Positions 11,215 to 21,304 of a stretch of 64,000 nucleotides of DNA are shown here, in pieces (position 1 is the stretch's first letter; the number at the start of each line of letters is the position of its first letter). The stretch spans positions 1 through 64,000 of the forward strand of contig WMBV01000015.1 of NCBI GenBank assembly GCA_017745595.1. The letters are read 5' to 3'. The translations under genes and the position numbers were made by a program. The notes under the pieces are model-generated. The model was not told the DNA's origin, ran no database searches, and saw only the letters and a program-made list of their open reading frames with translations. This stretch comes from Bordetella petrii (GTDB lineage Bacteria > Pseudomonadota > Gammaproteobacteria > Burkholderiales > Burkholderiaceae_B).

Positions 11215-11526
11215 ATGCAACGCGATTTTGATCTGGTGGTAACGATATTGGGCGAATTGCGCGATGCCGATGCGGCTTCGCTGTCGCAGGCGGACATCCA
11301 GGCCGCCGTGCACGCCAGCATGCCGGACGCCCCGCCGCCGGCCACGATAGCCCATCACCTGGACCTGCTGGCCGACGCCGGACTGATCGCGGCCGCCGGC
11401 ACGGCGCACGATGGCGATCCGCAAGAAGCGCACTGGCGCCTGACCTGGAAGGGCCACGACGCGCTGGACCAGCAGGACGAGGACGAAGACGAAGACGACG
11501 ACGAAGAAGACGAAGACGACGACTGA
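11215..11526 (+). CDS. DUF2513-like protein with polyacidic tail
   Basis: This 103-residue protein begins MQRDFDLVVTILGEL and has the winged-helix-like pattern TIAHHLDLLADAGLI...WRLTWKGHDALD, which resembles DUF2513, a family found in phages and bacterial genomes. A strong AGGAGG (11201-11206) fixes the ATG at 11215 over an upstream in-frame start. The last 18 residues are QQ followed by an almost pure Asp/Glu run, encoded by a GAC/GAA/GAG tract, which could mimic nucleic acid. Function is unknown. Confidence 0.65.
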   Translation: MQRDFDLVVTILGELRDADAASLSQADIQAAVHASMPDAPPPATIAHHLDLLADAGLIAAAGTAHDGDPQEAHWRLTWKGHDALDQQDEDEDEDDDEEDEDDD

Positions 11527-11539
11527 AGCCGGGGCCGGC

Positions 11540-11815
11540 TCAGGCCGGCCCCGCCGGCGAACGGCGCTGCAGCCGCCGGCGCCGCACCTTGCGCGATACC
11601 AGGGTGGCCGCGGTGCCGATCACCAGCGAAAACATGAAGCTGGCCACCGCCAGCAAGGCCACGATTTCGCCCAGGCCGGCGCGAACCGACAGGTAGCTGA
11701 CCGCGATCAGCACGGCCAGCGCCAGCGCGGCCACGCCGGCCAGGCTGCGGCCCGCGGTGGCGCAACGCCCCAGCAATGCACCGCCCGCCAAAGAAAGCGC
11801 GACGACGCCAGCCAT
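11540..11815 (-). CDS. Small inner-membrane protein, unknown
   Basis: From the ATG at 11815 (MAGVVALSLAGGALLGRC) the 91-residue product has three hydrophobic segments and an Arg-rich cytoplasmic end (SRKVRRRRLQRRS). The open frame continues upstream and a TTG at 11845 (LQHYENLFWVMAG) could be the true start; no clear ribosome site decides. I do not recognise the family. It converges on the DUF2513-like gene with 13 bp between stops. Confidence 0.5.
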   Translation of the reverse strand: MAGVVALSLAGGALLGRCATAGRSLAGVAALALAVLIAVSYLSVRAGLGEIVALLAVASFMFSLVIGTAATLVSRKVRRRRLQRRSPAGPA

Positions 11816-12192
11816 GACCCAGAATAAGTTCTCGTAGTGTTGCAACGCGGCTGCCTGCTTATGTGTGCCTGTATTGCCTGATAGACGCCGCGTGCGTTCG
11901 GGCGAGGCGGCAATGAGCAGGCGTGCAGAGCGAAAGAATTGTCGGCTGCAAGAATACCATCGAAGTACGGAACACACTCCATGCCCGCATTGCCACCGCG
12001 GGTGGCCGTCCGCAAAATCGTGGTGCCCAGGTGCACGAAATGCGCCTTTTCGATCGTATGAACACGTCTCTGCGCACCGTGGTCATCGGCGCCGTGCCCG
12101 ATACGGAATGGTTCAGGGGTTCAGGGGTTCAGGGCTGGACATCCAGGATGGCGTGCCGTGCGATGCCATCTGACTAGTCGCGGCGTCCTGCC
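11816..12192. other. Gene-poor gap with 8-bp tandem repeat
   Basis: No convincing gene is seen in these 377 bases. At 12110-12133 GGTTCAGG is repeated three times without interruption. A short open frame reading MNTSLRTVVIGAVPDTEW runs through the repeat and ends at 12177, but its sequence after the first strand matches nothing I recognise. Base composition is less GC-rich than the flanks. This gap marks the left edge of the islet that ends at tRNA-Leu. Confidence 0.5.
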
Positions 12193-12612
12193 GTGGAGAC
12201 TAATAACGCCGGCCCAGTGGCCGGCCCCGCAAAGGAGCGTCGATTGTCGCTGTCGGATTTCCAGGCTTACCGCACATTCAGCGACGATGAATGGCAGGAT
12301 CTTCCGGGTTTTCCGGGGATCCAGCAAATCTCCCTCGCCGATGACTTCGACGAATCCACGCGTAGCGGGCGGCGGACGCGACTGGTGCGGTTCCAGCCAG
12401 GGGCGCGGACCCAGACAGCGCTTACCCACGCCTATTGGGAAGAGGCCTATCTGCTTGAAGGCGACCTGCACTTCGCTGGCGCCGCGCTGCTGAAGGCCCC
12501 GGCGTACCGCTGCCGTCCGCCCGGTACATCGCACGGCCCGTACGACTCTCCCAGAGGCTGCATCATGCTCGAACTTCATTACTGGGACCCAGCCGGCGCA
12601 TCAAAGAAGTGA
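12193..12612 (+). CDS. Cupin-domain protein
   Basis: This 139-residue protein starts at GTG (12193). It has a cupin pattern: a first motif around HAYWEEAYLLEGDLHFAG and a second around CRPPGTSHGPYDSPRGCIML, supplying His and Glu metal ligands. Single-domain cupins of this kind accompany catabolic clusters and may be dioxygenases, isomerases or sensors. The C-terminal LELHYWDP resembles ChrR-type cupins. It is followed after 5 bp by an amidohydrolase remnant and then the monooxygenase, all on plus, so the three were probably one catabolic transcription unit. Confidence 0.7.
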   Translation: METNNAGPVAGPAKERRLSLSDFQAYRTFSDDEWQDLPGFPGIQQISLADDFDESTRSGRRTRLVRFQPGARTQTALTHAYWEEAYLLEGDLHFAGAALLKAPAYRCRPPGTSHGPYDSPRGCIMLELHYWDPAGASKK

Positions 12613-12617
12613 CGGCA

Positions 12618-12755
12618 ATGAACAACCGCTTCGCCGACATCGCCACCGGACATGACATCGCCGCGACCATCTTCATTGAATGCTCCGCCATGCGCCGCAA
12701 GGACGGCGACCCGGACCTGCAACCGGTGGACGAGAGTGGCCTGGTCATCGAATAG
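12618..12755 (+). pseudogene. Truncated amidohydrolase (N-terminal fragment)
   Basis: A 45-codon frame (ATG 12618, TAG 12753) reads MNNRFADIATGHDIAATIFI followed by ECSAMRRKDGDPDLQPV. This matches the segment near the N-terminus of metal-dependent amidohydrolases (amidohydro-rel family), which have a 'Gly-His-Asn-Val-x-x-Thr-Val-Phe-Val-Glu-Cys' stretch. Only about 15% of a normal gene of roughly 300 codons remains; the first metal-binding strand and the whole barrel C-terminus are missing. It is read as a deletion remnant, identified from memory of the family and not by search. Confidence 0.55.
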
Positions 12756-12774
12756 AACGACTTGGAGAGATCGA

Positions 12775-14556
12775 ATGACTGAATCTAATTCACGTCCGGA
12801 CGACGCGAAAATCGTCGACGCGGTGGTCGTCGGCGCGGGCTTCGCGGGCGTATACATGGTGCACAAGCTGGACAGCCTGGGCCTGAGGGTCCGCGGGTTC
12901 GAGATGGGCGCCGACGTGGGCGGCACCTGGTATTGGAACAAGTACCCGGGCGCCCGTTGCGATGTCGAAAGCATGGAGTATTCATACGGGTTTTCCAACC
13001 AGATCCAGCAATCGTGGCAATGGAAAAACCGTTTCTCTTTCCAGCCGGATATCCAGCGCTATATCGCGCACGTTGCCGATGAGGTCGGCGCCCGACAGCT
13101 CATTACCTTCAATACGTGCGTGGTATCGCAACGCTACGATGCCGCGCGCCAGCTTTGGACCGTGACCACGGACAAGGGCGAAACCATCATCTGCCGCTAT
13201 TGCGTGATGGCGACCGGCAATCTCACGATTCCGCAGTTTCCCGACATTCCCGGCATCGACAGCTTCGAAGGAAAAAAATACCATTCGGGCCGCTGGCCGG
13301 CACAGGGCATCGATTTCACGGGAAAAAGAGTCGCGGTTTTCGGCACCGGCGCGACCGGCATTCAGATCATCCCCGAAGTGGCCAGGCAGGCGTCCCGTCT
13401 TTTTGTCTTCCAGCGTTCGCCCAATTTTTCGCTTCCGGCGGGCAACCGCCCCTTGAAGCCGGAGGAGATCGCCGCCTACCGGCAGGACTACCCTGAACGG
13501 CGCAAACGGGCACGGAACCACTTGTTCGGCATTTCAAATATTCCCGCGCCGACCCGCTCCGTCCTGGAGCTGACCGATGAGGAAGCCAACGCTACCTTCG
13601 AAAAACTCTGGCAATCGGGCGGCAGTGTCAACTTCCAATTGGCGTTCACCGATTTCATGCGGGACGAGCGCGCGAACAAGCGGCTTGCCGACTTCGTGCG
13701 CCGGAAAATCAGGGAAACCGTCAAGAACCCGGAGGTCGCCGAAAAGCTTTGCCCGAACGATCATCCGATCGGGTCGAAGCGCATCTGCATCGACACCGGC
13801 TACTACGAAACCTTCAATCGGGACAATGTCGAGCTGATTTCTCTGCGCGACACTCCGATCCGGCGCATTACTCCGGCGGGCGTCGAAACGCAGGCGGGCG
13901 AGATCGGCGTAGACGCGATCATCTTCGCCACCGGGTTCGATGCGGTGACAGGCGCCCTGACCCGGGTCGACATCACGGGCCGGGATGAGCGCAAATTCGC
14001 CGAACAATGGAAACACGGCCCCTCTTCCTACCTGGGCATCGCCATCAATGGCTTTCCGAACATGTTCATCATTACCGGTCCGGGCAGCCCGGCGGTCAAG
14101 TCCAACATGGTGCTTTCCATCGAGCAGCACGTCGAGCTGATCGCGGACACGATCGTCTATATGCGCAACCACGGTATCGGCGCGATTGAAGCCTCGGCCG
14201 CCGCCGAGGAGGCCTGGATGGACTATGTTCGCGATGTGGCGAACGCCACGCTCTATGTAAAGGCCGACTCCTGGTATACCGGCGCCAACGTGCCGGGCAA
14301 GGCGCGCGGGTTCAGCACCTTCGTCGGCGGCGTCGATACCTATCGCCGCGCTTGCGAAGCCGTCGTTGCCGAGGGATATCGCGGCTTCGATCTGGAACCG
14401 GAACGTAAAGCCCCGCGCGCAAGTGCAGCAGCGGGCGAATTTTCAGAGTCCGGAACAAAGCGATCAGCCCGCTACTTCATCGGCACCACGTCGGTCACGC
14501 CGGGCTCTTCCTCGGCCATTGCGATTCAGCCGGCTCAGGCAGAACCTCAGTCTTGA
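12775..14556 (+). CDS. Baeyer-Villiger monooxygenase (flavoprotein)
   Basis: The enzyme inserts one oxygen atom into a ketone to give an ester or lactone, using FAD, NADPH and O2. The 593 residues show an FAD Rossmann motif GAGFAG (20-25), GGTWYWNKYPGARCD, the family fingerprint F-x-G-x3-H-x3-W-P as FEGKKYHSGRWP (about residues 164-175) and the NADP motif GTGATGIQ. ATG 12775 follows GGAGAG. Type I enzymes usually end near residue 545; here about 50 unrelated residues follow GYRGFDLEPE. The substrate is unknown. Together with the cupin and amidohydrolase remnant it looks like an acquired cyclic-ketone catabolic cluster. Confidence 0.92.
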   Translation: MTESNSRPDDAKIVDAVVVGAGFAGVYMVHKLDSLGLRVRGFEMGADVGGTWYWNKYPGARCDVESMEYSYGFSNQIQQSWQWKNRFSFQPDIQRYIAHVADEVGARQLITFNTCVVSQRYDAARQLWTVTTDKGETIICRYCVMATGNLTIPQFPDIPGIDSFEGKKYHSGRWPAQGIDFTGKRVAVFGTGATGIQIIPEVARQASRLFVFQRSPNFSLPAGNRPLKPEEIAAYRQDYPERRKRARNHLFGISNIPAPTRSVLELTDEEANATFEKLWQSGGSVNFQLAFTDFMRDERANKRLADFVRRKIRETVKNPEVAEKLCPNDHPIGSKRICIDTGYYETFNRDNVELISLRDTPIRRITPAGVETQAGEIGVDAIIFATGFDAVTGALTRVDITGRDERKFAEQWKHGPSSYLGIAINGFPNMFIITGPGSPAVKSNMVLSIEQHVELIADTIVYMRNHGIGAIEASAAAEEAWMDYVRDVANATLYVKADSWYTGANVPGKARGFSTFVGGVDTYRRACEAVVAEGYRGFDLEPERKAPRASAAAGEFSESGTKRSARYFIGTTSVTPGSSSAIAIQPAQAEPQS

Positions 14557-14613
14557 AAACTAAGTTCATGCATCTGACATTGTTGTGACTGCCAAGTTGA
14601 TGGCCGGCCGAAG

Positions 14614-14639
14614 AAATCCGGCGTCTGCCGGATTTTTTT
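14614..14639 (+). terminator. Rho-independent terminator after the monooxygenase
   Basis: AAATCCGGC (14614-14622), loop GTCT and GCCGGATTT (14627-14635) are followed by a run of T to 14639. It closes the cupin-monooxygenase unit. Confidence 0.9.
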
Positions 14640-14763
14640 AAGAAGGCCGCCAGCTGTTTTTATCGGGGTATAAATCGGCCGGCTTTTTTGCCATGCAGGC
14701 AACGGGTATCAAGAGAGTGCTTCTGGATGCCCCCGGAACATGCGCCATGACCGATGAAGCATG

Positions 14764-14790
14764 GCCTGGTTGGCGTAGCGCCAACCAGGC
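14764..14790 (-). terminator. Perfect hairpin after tRNA-Leu
   Basis: GCCTGGTTGGCG and CGCCAACCAGGC form a perfect 12-bp stem with a 3-base loop, starting 14 bp past the tRNA 3' end. No U tract follows, so it may be a processing or Rho-aided end. Confidence 0.6.
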
Positions 14791-14803
14791 CAAGGTAGTA
14801 AGT

Positions 14804-14890
14804 TGGTGCGAAGGGCGGGACTCGAACCCGCACACCTGTTACGGCGTCAGGACCTAAACCTGGTGCGTCTACCAATTTCGCCACCTTCGC
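14804..14890 (-). tRNA. tRNA-Leu (anticodon UAG)
   Basis: The minus strand folds into a class II tRNA: acceptor GCGAAGG/CCTTCGC, an anticodon loop TTTAGGT giving anticodon UAG for CUA/CUN codons, a long variable arm, and the T-loop TTCGAGT. The CCA end is genome-encoded (14804-14806). Length is 87 bases. Its 3' end faces the monooxygenase islet, the usual side for integrated DNA. Confidence 0.95.
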
Positions 14891-14935
14891 AAAGCCAAGC
14901 CCGGTATTGTAGCTTGCTTGCTAAAATCTTGCGCC

Positions 14936-16132
14936 ATGAACACGCGTCTCGATGCCCTGCACCCCTATCCGTTCACCAAATTGCGGGCGCTGCTTGAATC
15001 AGCCGGCCCCGCGCCGGCCGGCCTGGCGCCGATCGATTTATCGATCGGCGAGCCCAAGCACGCGGCGCCCGCCTGCGTAGGCCAGGCCCTGTGCGACAAC
15101 CTGGCCGGCCTGTCGGTGTATCCCGCCACCAAGGGCGAACCCGCGCTGCGCGCGGCCATTTCCCAGTGGCTGGCGCGGCGCTACAGCATCCCGGCGCCCA
15201 ACCCCGACACCCAGGTGCTGCCCGTGCTCGGCTCGCGCGAGGCGTTGTTCGCGTTCGCGCAAACCGTGATCGACGCGGCCGAGCAGCCACTGGTGGTGTG
15301 CCCGAACCCGTTCTACCAAATCTATGAAGGCGCGACCCTGCTGGCCGGCGCGCAGCCCTACTACGTGAATGCCGACCCGGCGCGCAACTTCGGCTGCGAC
15401 TGGCAAGGCGTGCCGGCCGACATCTGGCAACGCACCCGGCTGGTGTTCGTCTGCACGCCGGGCAACCCGGCCGGCAATGTCATGCCGCTGGACGACTGGC
15501 GCATGCTGTTCGAATTGTCGGACCGCCACGGCTTTGCCATTGCGTCCGACGAGTGCTATTCCGAAATCTATTTCAACGAGGGCGATGCCCCGCTGGGCGC
15601 CCTGCAGGCGGCCCGCCGCCTGGGGCGCGACGACTACAAGAACCTGGTGGTGTTTTCCAGCCTGTCCAAGCGCTCGAACGTGCCGGGGCTGCGCTCGGGC
15701 TTCGTGGCGGGCGACGCGGCCTTGATGGCCCGGTTCCTGCTGTACCGCACTTATCATGGCAGCGCCATGAGCCCCATCGTGTCGGCCGCCAGCATCGCCG
15801 CCTGGAACGATGAAGACCACGTGCTCGCCAATCGCGCGCTGTACCGCGAAAAATTCGCCGCGGTCGTGCCGCTGCTGCAGCCCGCGCTCGATGTCGAGTA
15901 TCCTCAGGCCTCGTTTTACTTGTGGGTGCCCGTGCCCGGCTCGGACGCGGTCTTTGCCCGCGACCTGTACGCCCGCACCGGCGTCACCGTTCTGCCCGGC
16001 AGCTACCTGGCGCGCGAAGCGCGCGGCGGCAACCCCGGGCAGGGCCGCATTCGCATCGCGCTGGTGGCACCGCTGGCGCAATGCGTCGAAGCCGCCGGCC
16101 GGATCGCCCAATTTGCCCGCACCACGTTTTGA
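14936..16132 (+). CDS. dapC: Succinyldiaminopimelate aminotransferase
   Basis: DapC converts N-succinyl-2-amino-6-ketopimelate to N-succinyl-diaminopimelate with glutamate, in the lysine/peptidoglycan precursor pathway. The 398-residue class I/II aminotransferase shows NPFYQIYEGA, CTPGNPAGNV, SDECYSEIYF and the PLP-lysine motif SSLSKRSNVPGLRSGF. ATG 14936 (MNTRLDALHPYPF) is preferred to an upstream Met at 14918. It leads dapC-dapD-dapE, and the context supports DapC over other aminotransferases. Confidence 0.93.
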   Translation: MNTRLDALHPYPFTKLRALLESAGPAPAGLAPIDLSIGEPKHAAPACVGQALCDNLAGLSVYPATKGEPALRAAISQWLARRYSIPAPNPDTQVLPVLGSREALFAFAQTVIDAAEQPLVVCPNPFYQIYEGATLLAGAQPYYVNADPARNFGCDWQGVPADIWQRTRLVFVCTPGNPAGNVMPLDDWRMLFELSDRHGFAIASDECYSEIYFNEGDAPLGALQAARRLGRDDYKNLVVFSSLSKRSNVPGLRSGFVAGDAALMARFLLYRTYHGSAMSPIVSAASIAAWNDEDHVLANRALYREKFAAVVPLLQPALDVEYPQASFYLWVPVPGSDAVFARDLYARTGVTVLPGSYLAREARGGNPGQGRIRIALVAPLAQCVEAAGRIAQFARTTF

Positions 16133-16149
16133 TCAACCCTTTTTAGTGA

Positions 16150-18120
<1,971 letters not shown>

Positions 18121-18129
18121 CGTCCTTTT

Positions 18130-19038
18130 ATGCCTTTATCTTCCCGCCCCGAATTGCAGACGCTGCGCGACCTGATCCGCTACGGCGTGTCGCGCCTGCG
18201 CGAGGCCGGCGTCGCGCTGGGCCACGGCAGCGACAATGCCTGGGACGAAGCCGTGTACCTGGTGCTGCATGCGCTGCATCTGCCGCTGGATACGCTAGAC
18301 CCGTTCCTGGACGCGCGCGTGCTGCCCGACGAGCGCGCGCGCGTGCTCGACTTGCTGGACCGGCGCGTGGCCCAGCGCCTGCCCGCCGCCTACCTTACCC
18401 AGGAAGCCTGGCTGTGCGGCCATCGCTTTTATGTCGATCCGCGCGTCATCGTGCCGCGCTCGCCCATCGCCGAGCTGCTCGACCAAGGGCTGGCGCCCTG
18501 GGTCGACGCCGAATCGGTGCAATCGGCGCTCGACATGTGCACGGGCTCGGGCTGCCTGGCGATCCTGGCGGCGCTGGCCTTCCCCGGCGCGCAAGTCGAC
18601 GCCGTGGACCTCTCGCCCGATGCGCTGGAAGTCGCGCGCCGCAACGTGGCCGATTACGGCCTGCAAGACCGTCTGGCTCTGCACCGCGGCGACCTGTTCG
18701 ATCAATTGCCGCCGCGCGCCTACGACGTGATCGTATGCAATCCGCCGTACGTGAACAGCGCGTCGATGGCCGCCCTGCCCGATGAATACCGGCACGAACC
18801 CGGCCTGGCGCTGGCCGGCGGCGCCGACGGCATGGACCTGGTGCGGCGCATCCTGGCGGCCGCACCCGCCTACCTGAGCCCGCAGGGCGTGCTGGTGCTG
18901 GAAATCGGCCACGAGCGCGCGCATTTCGAGGCGGCCTTCCCCGCTCTGCAGCCCATGTGGCTGGACACCGAGGCAGCCACCGACCAGATCCTGCTGCTGA
19001 CGCAGGCCCAACTGGCCCAGGACCCGACTGCCCCGTGA
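18130..19038 (+). CDS. prmB: Ribosomal protein L3 glutamine methyltransferase
   Basis: PrmB methylates a glutamine of ribosomal protein L3, using S-adenosylmethionine. The 302-residue protein has the HemK/Prm N-terminal helical domain, the SAM-binding DMCTGSGCLAI motif (about 136-146) and the catalytic NPPY motif (VIVCNPPYVNSASM). RFYVDPRVIVPRSPIAELL is typical of PrmB and separates it from PrmC. It starts 9 bp after dapE, and its TGA overlaps the GTG of the next gene by 3 bases. Confidence 0.93.
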   Translation: MPLSSRPELQTLRDLIRYGVSRLREAGVALGHGSDNAWDEAVYLVLHALHLPLDTLDPFLDARVLPDERARVLDLLDRRVAQRLPAAYLTQEAWLCGHRFYVDPRVIVPRSPIAELLDQGLAPWVDAESVQSALDMCTGSGCLAILAALAFPGAQVDAVDLSPDALEVARRNVADYGLQDRLALHRGDLFDQLPPRAYDVIVCNPPYVNSASMAALPDEYRHEPGLALAGGADGMDLVRRILAAAPAYLSPQGVLVLEIGHERAHFEAAFPALQPMWLDTEAATDQILLLTQAQLAQDPTAP

Positions 19039-20978
19039 TACGTGCTTCTGGATTGACCCTGCGCCGCGGCACCAAGGTGCTGCTCGATGGCGCGGAATTC
19101 GTGGTGAACCCCGGCGAGCGCGTCGGCTTTGTCGGCAAGAACGGCGCGGGAAAATCGTCGCTGTTCGCCTTGCTGACGGGCGCGCTGGACCAGGATGCCG
19201 GCTCGCTGGACGTACCGGCCGGCTGGCGCATCGCCAGTGTGCAACAGGAAATCGCGGCCGACGACCGCCCCGCCCGCGAATTCGTCATCGATGGCGACGC
19301 GCCCCTGCGCGCGCTGCAGGCCGAGCGGGCCGCCGTGCATGACGACCAGGGCACGCGCATCGCCGAACTCGAGGCCGCGCTGGCCGAGGCCGGCGTCTGG
19401 AGCGCGAATTCGCGCGCCGAGCAGCTGCTGGCGGGCCTGGGCTTCGCGCCCGACGAATGGCTGCGGCCGGTCGCCAGTTTCTCGGGGGGCTGGCGGATGC
19501 GGCTGGCCCTGGCTCGCGCCCTGATGGCGCCCTCGGACCTGCTGCTGCTGGACGAACCGACCAACCACCTGGACCTCGATGCCATGCTGTGGCTGGAAAA
19601 GTGGCTGGCGGCGTATCCCGGCACCGTACTGCTGATATCCCACGACACCGAGTTCCTGGACGCCGTCGCGCGCGTCATTCTGCATTTCGACCATGGCAAG
19701 CTGATCCGCTACCGTGGCGGCTACCAGGACTTCCTGACGCAACGGGCCGAACGCCTGCGCCAGGCCAGTATTGCGCACGAACGCCAGGCGCGCGAAAGCG
19801 CGCGCCTGCAAAGCTTCATCGACCGCTTCAAGGCCAAGGCTTCGAAAGCCAAGCAGGCGCAAAGCCGCGTCAAGGCCCTGGCCCGCATGGAAACGCTGGC
19901 CCCCTTGCATGCCGAGGCGGGCATCGACATCCGCATCCCGTCGCCCGACCATACGCCCGACCCGCTGCTGGTGCTGGAAAAAGTGGCGGCCGGCTATACC
20001 GGCGCCGACGGGCAGCCGAATTCCATCCTGAAAGACGTCACCCTGATGGTTCGCGCCGGCGCCCGCGTGGGCGTGCTGGGCGCCAACGGCGCGGGCAAGA
20101 GCACCCTGGTCAAGACGCTGGCGGAAGAATTGCCGGTGCAGACCGGCGAGCGCCGGGCTTCGCGCGGACTGGCAATCGGCTATTTCCACCAGCACCAGCT
20201 CGACATGCTGGACCTGGACAGCACCCCGCTCGCGCACCTGGCGCGGCTCGCGCCCGAGGCGCGCGAACAAGAGCTGCGCAACTACCTGGGCGGCTTCGGC
20301 TTTTCGGGCGACACCGTCAACGGCAAGGTCGGGCCGATGTCAGGCGGCGAAAAAGCACGCCTGGCGCTTGCGCTGATCGTCTGGCAAAAACCCAATCTGC
20401 TGCTGCTGGACGAACCCAGCAACCACCTCGACGTCGAAACCCGCGAGGCCCTGGCGACGGCACTGGCCGAATTCTCGGGCAGCATGCTGCTGGTGTCGCA
20501 CGACCGCCATTTGCTGCGCACCACGGTGGACAGCTTCTGGATCGTGGCCGACGGGCAAGTACGCGAATTCGACGGCGACCTGGAAGACTACCGCGACTGG
20601 CTCAACACGCGTAACGCCGAAACCCGCGCCGAGGCCCGCGCCGAAAGCGCGGCCCGCGAACCCGAGGGCGCGGCGGTCGACCGCAAGACGCAGCGCCGCC
20701 TCGAAGCCGAACAGCGCCAGAAACTGGCCGCCTTGCGCAAGCCCCTGCAGGCCAGGCTGGGCAAAGTCGAAACCGAAATGGACGTCCTGCGGACGCGGCT
20801 GCAGGCCCTGGACGCCCTGATCGCCGACGCCGACTTGTATTCCGATGCGCGTCGCGCCGAGCGGCAACAGGTCATGGCCGAACATGGCGACCTGGCCAAG
20901 CGCATGGCCGCGCTCGAAGAAACATGGCTGGAACTCCAGACGTCGCTCGACGAACTGGAAATGCCCGCGGGAAGCTGA
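19035..20978 (+). CDS. yheS: ABC-F family ATPase, YheS-like
   Basis: This 647-residue protein has two ABC cassettes and no membrane segment. The first has Walker A GKNGAGKS and signature FSGGWRMRLALARAL; the second has GANGAGKST and MSGGEKARLALAL. The linker KAKQAQSRVKALARMETL is the ABC-F P-site tRNA-interaction motif region. The overall match is to YheS, a translation-associated ABC-F protein. GTG at 19035 overlaps the prmB stop and gives the family N-terminus VIRASGLTLRRG. The C-terminal coiled coil (about 560-640) is family-typical. Pairing with the ribosome-modifying prmB fits a translation role. Confidence 0.9.
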   Translation: MIRASGLTLRRGTKVLLDGAEFVVNPGERVGFVGKNGAGKSSLFALLTGALDQDAGSLDVPAGWRIASVQQEIAADDRPAREFVIDGDAPLRALQAERAAVHDDQGTRIAELEAALAEAGVWSANSRAEQLLAGLGFAPDEWLRPVASFSGGWRMRLALARALMAPSDLLLLDEPTNHLDLDAMLWLEKWLAAYPGTVLLISHDTEFLDAVARVILHFDHGKLIRYRGGYQDFLTQRAERLRQASIAHERQARESARLQSFIDRFKAKASKAKQAQSRVKALARMETLAPLHAEAGIDIRIPSPDHTPDPLLVLEKVAAGYTGADGQPNSILKDVTLMVRAGARVGVLGANGAGKSTLVKTLAEELPVQTGERRASRGLAIGYFHQHQLDMLDLDSTPLAHLARLAPEAREQELRNYLGGFGFSGDTVNGKVGPMSGGEKARLALALIVWQKPNLLLLDEPSNHLDVETREALATALAEFSGSMLLVSHDRHLLRTTVDSFWIVADGQVREFDGDLEDYRDWLNTRNAETRAEARAESAAREPEGAAVDRKTQRRLEAEQRQKLAALRKPLQARLGKVETEMDVLRTRLQALDALIADADLYSDARRAERQQVMAEHGDLAKRMAALEETWLELQTSLDELEMPAGS

Positions 20979-20993
20979 GCTCGCCGCGCGGGC

Positions 20994-21299
20994 TCAGGAA
21001 TACGGCCGCTCGCGCTGCTGCCGGTGATGGTCGACCACGGTGTCGATGATGGCGCGCAAGAAGGTAACCGCCAGGTCGGGGGGCACGCCCGCGTCGATGG
21101 CCAGGTGGCGGATGCGCTCGAGCTGCTGAGCGGCGCGCTGCGGGTCGGCGGGGTCGAGGCCGCCCGCCTGCTTGAGTTCGCCGATCATGTCAGTGCAGCG
21201 AAAGCGCACGCCCAGCAGCAGCATGATCTGCTGGTCGATTTCGTCGATCTCGGCGCGCAGTGCCGCCAGCTCGGATTGGGTCGCCTCGTCGCTCTGCAT
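20994..21299 (-). CDS. Chorismate mutase, AroQ class
   Basis: This 101-residue all-helical protein has the AroQ chorismate mutase pattern: LRAEIDEIDQQIMLLLGVR, then DMIGELKQ, and the closing helix FLRAIIDTVVDHHRQQ. It catalyses chorismate to prephenate on the way to phenylalanine and tyrosine. It is monofunctional, with no dehydratase or dehydrogenase domain. A chorismate-lyase-like role, as for PchB relatives, cannot be excluded. It starts 5 bases after the helicase stop and is the last gene of a minus-strand unit. Confidence 0.85.
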   Translation of the reverse strand: MQSDEATQSELAALRAEIDEIDQQIMLLLGVRFRCTDMIGELKQAGGLDPADPQRAAQQLERIRHLAIDAGVPPDLAVTFLRAIIDTVVDHHRQQRERPYS

Positions 21300-21304
21300 G
21301 ATGC

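Noticed and set aside
12056-12177. Short frame reading MNTSLRTVVIGAVPDTEW as a possible Rossmann-protein remnant
   Set aside because: After the first strand no glycine motif follows and the rest is made by the 8-bp repeat. There is too little sequence to support a gene or pseudogene.
11816-14803. Attachment-site duplication of the tRNA-Leu 3' end flanking the islet
   Set aside because: I looked for a second copy of the T-arm/acceptor sequence to the left of the tRNA and saw none, so integration is argued from position only.
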